From Hydrogenophaga sp. (GTDB lineage: Bacteria; Pseudomonadota; Gammaproteobacteria; Burkholderiales; Burkholderiaceae_C): 8,314 nucleotides of DNA. The notes under the pieces are model-generated. The model made no database searches. It had not been told where the DNA came from and was given only the letters and a program-made list of their open reading frames with translations. Below are positions 1 through 4,771 of the stretch, in pieces; the stretch's first letter is position 1, and the number at the start of each line of letters is the position of its first letter. The position numbers and the translations under genes are program-made. The DNA lies in assembly GCA_025458415.1 (NCBI GenBank), contig JALOSN010000176.1, positions 1-8,314 of the forward strand, given 5' to 3'.

Positions 1-72
1 GACGCACCACCAGAAAAAGTCAAGCAGCACGTCTTTCTGGGTTATCCACCGGCCAGCACAATGCCATCATGA
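1..72 (+). CDS. Possible 3' end of an upstream gene (partial, unidentified)
   Basis: Frame 1 is open from the window edge to a TGA at 70-72 and would end in the residues GYPPASTMPS. This stop overlaps the ATG of the next gene as ATGA, the junction type used repeatedly further right in this window, which is the main reason to suspect a real gene end. Only 23 codons are visible and I recognise no family. The other two forward frames are also open here, as expected for GC-rich DNA, so this may be chance. Low confidence. Confidence 0.3.
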   Translation, partial: DAPPEKVKQHVFLGYPPASTMPS

Positions 73-389
73 AAACCCTGCTGCTTTTCGTCGCCACCGC
101 GCTGGCAGAAATCATCGGCTGCTATCTGCCCTACCTGTGGCTCAAGCAAGGCCGGTCCATGTGGCTGTTGGTGCCCGGCTTCCTGAGCCTGGCCTTGTTC
201 GCCTGGCTCCTGACCTTGCACGACACGGCGGCCGGTCGCGTGTATGCCGCCTACGGCGGCGTCTACATCTCTGTGGCGCTTTTGTGGCTTTGGGCTGTCG
301 ATCAGGTGCGTCCCACCGTGTGGGATATCGCGGGCGTGGCGATGGCTCTGATCGGCATGGGCATCATCATGTTCCAGCCGGCCCGCTGA
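69..389 (+). CDS. ynfA: YnfA/UPF0060-family small membrane protein
   Basis: This 106-residue protein matches the YnfA (UPF0060) family over its full length. It shares the family start (MKTLLLFVATALAEIIGCYLP), the WLKQG turn, the LLTLH segment, the highly conserved AAYGGVYI core and a final hydrophobic helix ending in FQPAR. Four membrane helices are visible, at roughly residues 3-22, 30-48, 59-77 and 84-102. The fold is that of small four-helix inner-membrane transporters related to the SMR group. Some YnfA proteins are reported to act as small multidrug pumps, but the substrate here is unknown. The frame stays open upstream, but homology fixes the start at 69. No clear Shine-Dalgarno is present, so translation may be coupled to an upstream gene through the ATGA overlap. 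It converges on the MerR gene with a 28-bp gap. Confidence 0.92.
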   Translation: MKTLLLFVATALAEIIGCYLPYLWLKQGRSMWLLVPGFLSLALFAWLLTLHDTAAGRVYAAYGGVYISVALLWLWAVDQVRPTVWDIAGVAMALIGMGIIMFQPAR

Positions 390-417
390 CCCCAGCCAGG
401 GGGACCGTGCAGATGCC

Positions 418-855
418 TCAGGGCAGCTTCACCGAGTGGCAAGCGCAGGCTTCACCGTGTGCGGCGGCCACCAACTCCTTGAGGATGCCGCAATCGGCTC
501 CGTCGTCGTCACAACGCCCGCAACTGGCCTTGAGCAGCAGCAACTGCTTCTCCAGCGCTCGCATGCTCTTGAGTCTTGCCCGCACCCGCTCGATCTGCTC
601 CTGCACCAGCTGGTCCACGTCCGGGTGCGGCTTGCCCGGTGCGTCCAGCGCACTCAGCAGTCGGCGGATGTCGGCCAGCGGCATCTCCAGCGCTCGGCAA
701 TGCCGGATGAAGGCCAGTTGTTCCAGGTGGGTGTCGGTGTAGTCGCGGTAGCCGTTGTCTTGGCGCGCCGGTGCTGGCAGCAGGCTTTGCTTCTCGTAGT
801 AGCGGATGGTTTCCACATCCACGCCAGTGGCCTGGGCCAGTTCCTTGATACGCAT
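418..855 (-). CDS. cadR: MerR-family metal-responsive regulator, CadR/PbrR type
   Basis: This 145-residue protein has the MerR layout. An N-terminal winged helix-turn-helix (MRIKELAQATGVDVETIRYY, then the wing NGYRDYT) is followed by a long dimerisation helix (about 78-110) and a Cys-rich C-terminal metal loop. The family segments LAFIRHCRALEMPLADIRRL and DCGILKEL are typical of Cd/Pb/Zn sensors. Candidate ligands are C112, C115, C122, C137 and C139. The Cys that starts the dimerisation helix in CadR, PbrR and ZntR is His here (H77). Such proteins bind their operator constantly and untwist the promoter when metal binds. It is divergent from the CDF gene, with a matching operator in the 90-bp gap. 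An open frame continues upstream to 1629 but lies antisense to the CDF gene; the MRI start fits the family. The metal preference is not certain. Confidence 0.93.
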   Translation of the reverse strand: MRIKELAQATGVDVETIRYYEKQSLLPAPARQDNGYRDYTDTHLEQLAFIRHCRALEMPLADIRRLLSALDAPGKPHPDVDQLVQEQIERVRARLKSMRALEKQLLLLKASCGRCDDDGADCGILKELVAAAHGEACACHSVKLP

Positions 856-885
856 AGGGTTTTTCAGGTCGTTTGAGGAGTGGAC

Positions 886-916
886 TTGACTCTGGAGCCG
901 CTCCAGGGTTTTCAAT
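886..916 (+). promoter_or_regulatory. MerR-type operator/promoter for the CDF transporter module
   Basis: A -35 box TTGACT (886-891) and a -10 box TTCAAT (911-916) are separated by 19 bp, the over-long spacing typical of MerR-activated promoters. Between them lies a near-perfect dyad: ACTCTGGAGC (889-898), one central base, and GCTCCAGGGT (900-909), matching at 9 of 10 paired positions. The layout closely resembles the lead-responsive pbrA promoter. The predicted transcript start is about 923, some 23 bp before the transporter ATG at 946. The promoter that transcribes the regulator itself, on the other strand, is not evident. Confidence 0.85.
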
Positions 917-945
917 ACCCTCATTCTGTACCTGTAGGAGTTCCC

Positions 946-1590
946 ATGTCCGCCCACTGCTGTGAGCACGAAACCCCCAAGCCCGCCCAGATTGCCAACC
1001 TGACCCGCTACCGCCGGGTGTTGTGGATCGCTCTGGCGGTGAATGCCGCGATGTTCGCTGTTGAACTGTCGGCCGGGTTCACGTCTGGCTCCCTGTCTCT
1101 CATAGCCGATGCCATCGATTTCGCAGGTGACGCGCTGAACTACGGCGTGTCTCTGGCGGTGCTGGCGTCGGCAATGGCATGGCGGGCGCGTGCCGCCATG
1201 CTCAAGGCCGTCAGCATGATGGGCTTTGGTGTGTATGTCCTGGGCCAGGCCATCTGGTCGATCTGGAACGGGGGCACGCCCGACGCGCCGACCATGGGCG
1301 TGGTGGCCCTCATGGCGCTGGTCGCCAATGTGGGTGTGGCCTGGATGCTCTACGCCTTCCGGGAGGGCGACGCCAACATGCGCAGCGTCTGGCTGTGCTC
1401 GCGCAACGACGCGATTGGCAATGTGGCTGTGTTTCTGGCCGCACTGGGGGTGTTCGGAACTGGAAAAGCATGGCCTGACCTGATCGTGGCCAGTCTGATG
1501 GCAGTGCTTGCCCTTCACGCCGGCTGGCAGGTGCTCCGCCAAGCCCGTGGTGAATTGCAAGCGGATGATCACCATGGCCACGCCCACTGA
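946..1590 (+). CDS. Short cation diffusion facilitator (CDF) family metal transporter
   Basis: This 214-residue protein has about six membrane helices (near 24-42, 48-70, 82-104, 114-136, 148-170, 177-197) and ends without the usual cytoplasmic CDF domain. It probably exports a divalent metal such as Zn, Cd or Pb from the cytoplasm. In helix 2 the usual HxxxD pair is D58-x3-D62. In helix 5 it is C151-x3-D155 (CSRND), so the transport site would be Asp/Asp/Cys/Asp, which suits soft metals. The N-terminus has a Cys pair (MSAHCCEH) and the C-terminus is His-rich (DDHHGHAH); both could bind metal. The ATG at 946 is preceded by TAGGAG (935-940). A longer GTG-start reading from 880 would run through the operator and is rejected. 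The gene lies directly downstream of the MerR operator and overlaps the next gene by 17 bp. Confidence 0.9.
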   Translation: MSAHCCEHETPKPAQIANLTRYRRVLWIALAVNAAMFAVELSAGFTSGSLSLIADAIDFAGDALNYGVSLAVLASAMAWRARAAMLKAVSMMGFGVYVLGQAIWSIWNGGTPDAPTMGVVALMALVANVGVAWMLYAFREGDANMRSVWLCSRNDAIGNVAVFLAALGVFGTGKAWPDLIVASLMAVLALHAGWQVLRQARGELQADDHHGHAH

Positions 1591-1957
1591 CACTTCGCAC
1601 ACCGTTGATTTCGACGCTGCGGTGTACATGCGGCTGCTGTCGAGCTACAAGCAATCCAGCGACGCCCAGCCCGGGCAGCGCTGGCTCTTGCTGGAAGCCC
1701 TGCATGTGCTGGGCCAGACGCGGTTCTATCCGCACCTGGAGACCCATGTGCTGATGCTGGGGCTCGGATGGCGCACCCGAAACTGGGCCGAAGTTCGTGG
1801 ACAGATCGTCCGCCTGCTGCTGGTTCCTCTGGGTCATGCCTTGGGGCGCTTGCCTCTGGGCAACAGCGGCCGCTCGAACATCAGCGCCTTTCAGCCCATG
1901 CCCGTGCGGCAAGACATTGCAGACGCCATCAACAGAGCCCGCGGTTCAGGCCGCTAG
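1574..1957 (+). CDS. DUF3703 family protein
   Basis: This protein of about 127 residues belongs, by recognition, to DUF3703, an uncharacterised family often found beside metal-resistance genes. Family-like segments are WLLLEALHVLGQTRFYPHLETH, seen in part as HVLGQTRFYPH, then LGWRTRNWAEVRGQIVRLLL, and near the end LPLGNSGRSNISAFQPMP. There is no signal peptide and no clear membrane segment, so it is probably cytoplasmic. Two in-frame ATGs are possible, at 1565 and 1574. I chose 1574 because GGA at 1563-1565 is better spaced for it, but the evidence is thin. It overlaps the end of the CDF gene by 17 bp, which suggests translational coupling and a shared transcript. Its function is unknown. Confidence 0.85.
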   Translation: MATPTDTSHTVDFDAAVYMRLLSSYKQSSDAQPGQRWLLLEALHVLGQTRFYPHLETHVLMLGLGWRTRNWAEVRGQIVRLLLVPLGHALGRLPLGNSGRSNISAFQPMPVRQDIADAINRARGSGR

Positions 1958-1961
1958 GGTT

Positions 1962-1994
1962 TTGACCGGTTCCATGAAGGCCAACCACTACAAT
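1962..1994 (+). promoter_or_regulatory. Weak candidate promoter before the CzcI-like gene
   Basis: TACAAT (1989-1994) is a good -10 box, and TTGACC (1962-1967) resembles a -35 box. The spacing is 21 bp, too long for an ordinary sigma-70 promoter, and no clear dyad lies between them. If the -10 box is used, transcription would begin at about 2000-2002, on top of the ATG at 2001, giving a leaderless message. Co-transcription with the upstream genes is the simpler alternative. Confidence 0.25.
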
Positions 1995-2000
1995 TCCACC

Positions 2001-2354
2001 ATGCGTTCCTGGCTGCTTGTCGTGTTGATGATGTGGATGCCGCTGCAGCTGTCCTGGGCTGCAACGGGGTCGTATTGCGCGCACGACCAGGATGCCACGG
2101 TGCAACATCTCGGGCACCACGCCCACCAGCACCAGAGTGCCGAAGACGCTGCCGCCAACCAGTCGGCCGCAGGCACGGTGTCGCCCGATCTCGATTGCGG
2201 AACCTGCCACGCCAGCTGCTCCATGGTCTTGCACGCAATGCCCTCTTCGGGGTGCGTTCAAGCCAGCTCGGTGGTTCTGCCTCGACCGCTTCCGTGGTCG
2301 GAGTCATTGCTCATCGACCGCCCCGACCGACCACGGTGGGTATCCCCGGTTTGA
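2001..2354 (+). CDS. CzcI-like exported Cys/His-rich metal-resistance protein
   Basis: This 117-residue protein has a clear signal peptide (MRSWLLVVLMMWMPLQLSWA, cleavage near residue 20-21). The mature part is rich in metal ligands: C26 and H28, the His cluster HLGHHAHQHQ (36-45), C66, C69, H70, C73 (DCGTCHASC), H78 and C85. It ends in the DRPDRPRW segment typical of CzcI-like proteins. CzcI homologues are small periplasmic proteins thought to modulate czc cobalt-zinc-cadmium resistance, but the czcCBA pump genes are not in this window. An in-frame ATG at 1974 would add nine residues. I prefer 2001 because it gives the compact N-terminus seen in relatives, although neither start has a good ribosome binding site. 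It follows the DUF3703 gene by 43 bp and its stop lies inside a hairpin. Confidence 0.75.
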   Translation: MRSWLLVVLMMWMPLQLSWAATGSYCAHDQDATVQHLGHHAHQHQSAEDAAANQSAAGTVSPDLDCGTCHASCSMVLHAMPSSGCVQASSVVLPRPLPWSESLLIDRPDRPRWVSPV

Positions 2355-2453
2355 CCGGGGGTTGGCTCACCGCGCGGTAGCTCCGCGCCCCCACCAATCC
2401 CTGTAAAGCGCACCAATCCCTTGGGGTTGGTGATGTTTTCATCTTGGGGATTG
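2344..2453 (+). repeat. Leader with three stem-loops and repeated CAATCCC elements before lspA
   Basis: The 103 bp between the CzcI-like gene and lspA hold three inverted repeats in a row. They are CCCCGG/CCGGGG (2344-2349 and 2355-2360, overlapping the upstream stop), GCGCGG/CCGCGC (2372-2377 and 2383-2388), and CACCAATCC/GGGTTGGTG (2411-2419 and 2424-2432, one G-T pair, loop CTTG). CACCAATCCC occurs twice as a direct repeat (2392-2401, 2411-2420). Both copies contain CAATCCC, the exact complement of GGGATTG (2447-2453), which overlaps the likely lspA Shine-Dalgarno GGGGA (2446-2450). The third stem is followed by ATGTTTTC and could act as a weak terminator. No convincing promoter for lspA is visible. 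Confidence 0.6.
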
Positions 2454-2457
2454 ATTC

Positions 2458-2964
2458 ATGTATTTTTCTCGTTGGCGGGCTCACCCCCGCTTGCTCTGGC
2501 TCTGCGCAGTGGGGGTCATGATCGCCTTGGACCAGGTGACCAAGGCCTATTTCGCCGCGACGATTCCCTTTGGATCTTCGGTGGAGGTGACGGGCTGGTT
2601 CAACCTGGTTCATGCCCTGAACGAGGGAGCTGCGTTTTCGCTCTTCGCGGATGCGGGTGGCTGGCAGCGCTGGTTTCTCATTGCCATCAGCATCCTGGTG
2701 GTGGTTCCCATCACCTTCACCAGTCTGGTCAAACACGCCAACCCCCTGGATCGTCTGGTTGGGGCATTGATCGTGGCCGGTGGGACGGGCAACCTCCTGG
2801 ATCGCGTTTTCAACGGCGCGGTGACCGACTTCCTGGACGTGCACTGGCGCGGTCTGCACTGGCCGGCGTTCAACCTGGCGGATGTCTTCATCGTCCTGGC
2901 CGTGATCGGCTGGGGATTGATGTCGTTGCCACTGTCGTCCGCCAAGACCCGGAGCGAACCATGA
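2458..2964 (+). CDS. lspA: Lipoprotein signal peptidase (prolipoprotein signal peptidase II)
   Basis: This 168-residue inner-membrane aspartyl peptidase cleaves the signal peptide from diacylglyceryl-modified prolipoproteins. All conserved blocks are present: LDQVTKAYF (24-32), FNLVHALNEGAAFS (48-61), GGTGNLLDR (108-116), VTDFLDVHW (122-130) and FNLADVFI (138-145). The catalytic Asp pair is D124 and D142. Four membrane helices are visible and the length is normal. The start has GGGGA eight bases upstream. Accessory lspA copies occur in lead and other metal operons (PbrC of Cupriavidus), so this is probably not the housekeeping copy. Here it leads a coupled operon that encodes its own likely substrate, the Sco lipoprotein with an LMAC lipobox. 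Its stop overlaps the dsbB start as ATGA. Translation may be modulated by the repeated leader upstream. Confidence 0.95.
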   Translation: MYFSRWRAHPRLLWLCAVGVMIALDQVTKAYFAATIPFGSSVEVTGWFNLVHALNEGAAFSLFADAGGWQRWFLIAISILVVVPITFTSLVKHANPLDRLVGALIVAGGTGNLLDRVFNGAVTDFLDVHWRGLHWPAFNLADVFIVLAVIGWGLMSLPLSSAKTRSEP

Positions 2965-3377
2965 AGAAGGACTGGACCCTGCTGCTGATGGCCTGGCTGG
3001 TGGCGACCACTGCCACCCTGGGCGCGCTGTTCATCGGTGAAGTCATGGGCATGACGCCCTGCGTGCTGTGCTGGTACCAGCGCATCTTCATGTTCCCCAT
3101 CGCCATCGTTCTGGGCATCGCCTGTTTCAACGATGACCGCCGGGGCGCCGTCTATGCCCTGGCCCTGGCCTTGGGCGGTCTGGCCATGGCCGGCTACCAC
3201 ACCCTGCTGGTCGCGGGCCTGATCCCCAAAGCCTGGGTGCCGTGCAGCGCAGGGGTGTCTTGCGCGGACCAGAAGCTCGAAATCCTCAATGGTGTCCAGA
3301 TTCCCTGGCTGTCATTGGCCGCGTTCTTGGCGCTGGTCATCCTTCTCGTCGTCTACCTCAGAAAGTCCTCCCGATGA
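2961..3377 (+). CDS. dsbB: Disulfide bond formation protein DsbB, BdbC type
   Basis: This 138-residue four-helix membrane protein would reoxidise its DsbA partner and pass electrons to quinone. It carries the two Cys pairs of the family: C34/C37 in PCVLCWYQR, and C95/C101 in the second periplasmic loop (PCSAGVSC). Its short length and the CVLCWYQRIFMFP signature make it closer to the BdbC subgroup than to the longer enteric DsbB. Membrane helices lie near 7-28, 39-56, 63-86 and 111-133. It begins inside the lspA stop codon region (ATGA) and ends in another ATGA with the DsbA-like gene, so the three should be translationally coupled. A longer reading in the same frame from 2421 overlaps lspA and is not real. 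The adjacent DsbA-like protein is its obvious partner. Confidence 0.94.
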   Translation: MKKDWTLLLMAWLVATTATLGALFIGEVMGMTPCVLCWYQRIFMFPIAIVLGIACFNDDRRGAVYALALALGGLAMAGYHTLLVAGLIPKAWVPCSAGVSCADQKLEILNGVQIPWLSLAAFLALVILLVVYLRKSSR

Positions 3378-4078
3378 ATTCCAAAAAAATCACCGTCGCC
3401 GCCCTGGTCGCCATCGTCCTGGTGTTCTTCTTCCTGGGCATGAATGCCTACCAGAAGCGGGTCCAGAACTCGCAGGCGGAAAAGGTCAATCAGGTCGTCA
3501 AAGAGTCCACCGGTCAGCCGGTCAACCCATCGGGCAGCCAGGCAGACAACCGCCTGGTCCGCTTCCATTCGCCGGTCTTTGGGCCGCGCAACGCGCCGGT
3601 CACCATCGTCGAGTTCTTTGACCCTGCGTGCGAAACCTGCCGCGCCTTCTACCCCATCGTCAAAGACATCCTCAAGCAGTACCCGAACGATGTGCGCCTG
3701 GTGATCCGGTACGCCCCCTTCCATGCGGGCTCCGAGCAGGTGGTCAAACTGCTGGAGGCCGCCAAACTGCAGGACAAATACCTGCCCGTGCTGGAGATGG
3801 TGCTGGCCGCCCAGCCCCAATGGGCCGACCACGGCAAGCCCAACCTCGATCTGGCGTACCGCGCCGCGCAAGAGGCGGGTCTGGACATCGCCAAGGCACA
3901 GGCCGACGCACAGACTCCGGCCATTGACGGAGTTCTGAAGCAGGACATCGAGGACCTGACCGCCCTGGAAGTGACCAAGACGCCCACGTTCTTCGTCAAT
4001 GGCCGCGGACTGCCGTCTTTTGGCGATCAGCAGTTGATGGCGCTCGTGGCCGAAGAAGTGGCCAAAGCCAGGAAGTGA
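3374..4078 (+). CDS. Membrane-anchored DsbA/BdbD-like thiol oxidoreductase
   Basis: This 234-residue protein has an N-terminal uncleaved signal anchor (about 6-23), a linker to about residue 65, and a DsbA-type thioredoxin domain. The active site is C86-E-T-C89 in FFDPACETCRAF. The cis-proline loop is TKTPTFFVNG with P204, and the inserted helical region lies between about 118 and 198. It would introduce disulfides in the periplasm and be reoxidised by the DsbB encoded just upstream, as in BdbC/BdbD pairs. The ATG at 3374 overlaps the dsbB stop as ATGA, which fixes the start. Longer readings from 3242 lie inside dsbB. The gene ends one base before the Sco gene. Natural substrates are unknown; inside the operon, the Sco Cys pair is a plausible partner. 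Confidence 0.93.
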   Translation: MNSKKITVAALVAIVLVFFFLGMNAYQKRVQNSQAEKVNQVVKESTGQPVNPSGSQADNRLVRFHSPVFGPRNAPVTIVEFFDPACETCRAFYPIVKDILKQYPNDVRLVIRYAPFHAGSEQVVKLLEAAKLQDKYLPVLEMVLAAQPQWADHGKPNLDLAYRAAQEAGLDIAKAQADAQTPAIDGVLKQDIEDLTALEVTKTPTFFVNGRGLPSFGDQQLMALVAEEVAKARK

Positions 4079-4079
4079 C

Positions 4080-4732
4080 ATGACACAGCGCTCTTCAACC
4101 ATTTCAGACGACTCGTCCATCGACCGTCGGCGATTTGTTCAGACGTCTTTCGCTTGCTTGGCAGGTATCCCTGCGTTGATGGCCTGTTCACCAGAAGCTC
4201 CCAAGTTCAAGAGCACCGATGTGACCGGCGCATCCTTTGCCCAGGATCTCCGGCTCAAGGATCACGGCTCAAGGATCACCTCGGCAACCTGAGGACGATG
4301 AAGGTCTTCAAGGACAAGATCGCGGTCGTTTTCTTCGGCTTCACGCAGTGTCCGGACGTCTGCCCCACCTCGATGACCACCATGGCAGAGGTCAAGCGCT
4401 TGCTGGGTGCACAGGGCGACCGGCTGCAGGTGCTCTTCATCACGGTGGACCCCGAGCGGGACACGCAGGCGCTGCTCAAGGAGTACATGGCGAACTTCGA
4501 CCCGAGCTTCATCGCGTTGCGGCCCGAGCCCGACGAACTCAAGGACGTCGCAGCGGGCTTCAAGATCTACTACAAGAAGGTACCGGGCTCGACCCCGACC
4601 TCCTACACCATGGACCACTCGGCAGGGAAGTACATCTTCGACACCGAAGCCCGGGTCCGCTTGTTTTCAGCCTACGGAACCGATGCCGCCACGATCGCAT
4701 CGGACATCCAGATCCTTTTGTCCGCGGCCTGA
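4080..4732 (+). pseudogene. Sco1/SenC-family lipoprotein, frameshifted by a 14-bp tandem duplication
   Basis: Sco proteins are periplasmic copper-binding, thioredoxin-like proteins used in cytochrome oxidase copper-site assembly or thiol/copper handling. Frame 1 from 4080 encodes a twin-arginine signal (DRRRFVQTS), a lipobox LMAC with lipidated C36, and the family start up to QDLRLKD. It then runs into a stop at 4290-4292. The rest lies in another frame, beginning HLGNLRTMKVFKDK, with the copper motif C86-PDV-C90 (TQCPDVCPTS), VDPERDT and H175 (YTMDHSAGKY). Removing one copy of the 14-bp repeat at 4251-4278 restores a continuous 212-residue protein of normal length, so the lesion is recent and precise. 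An ATG at 4298, just after the premature stop, could restart a 144-residue fragment that has the copper motif but no export signal. AGGA lies about 8 bases before the first ATG. An assembly error cannot be excluded. Confidence 0.9.
4251..4278 (+). repeat. Exact 14-bp tandem duplication in the Sco gene
   Basis: CGGCTCAAGGATCA occurs at 4251-4264 and again at 4265-4278, with the following C also matching the period. The extra 14 bp change the frame, and deleting either copy rebuilds the expected reading LRLKDHLGNL. Two units is the minimum array, so slippage or recombination could remove one, but whether this happens is unknown. Confidence 0.97.
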
Positions 4733-4771
4733 GGCACTTCAAGCCCTGGTGAAACCATCGATGTTCCTGTC

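Noticed and set aside
390..402. CCCC-AGCCA-GGGG as a terminator between ynfA and the MerR gene
   Set aside because: The stem is only four base pairs and there is no T-tract on either strand.
418..1629. Long minus-strand reading of 403 codons extending the MerR gene upstream
   Set aside because: The part beyond 855 is antisense to the well-supported CDF gene, has no family features and crosses the operator. MRIKEL at 855 is the normal MerR start.
2196..2210. CGTCH in the CzcI-like protein read as a c-type heme site (CxxCH)
   Set aside because: The actual residues CGTCH fit the pattern, but the protein is small, has many other Cys and His and matches CzcI-like proteins, so metal binding is more likely than heme.
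2421..3377. 318-codon plus-strand frame across lspA and dsbB
   Set aside because: Its first part is the wrong frame of lspA. Only the section from 2961 is real dsbB, with the ATGA overlap and a canonical N-terminus.
4265..4292. Programmed frameshift in the Sco gene
   Set aside because: The 14-bp tandem duplication explains the frame change completely.
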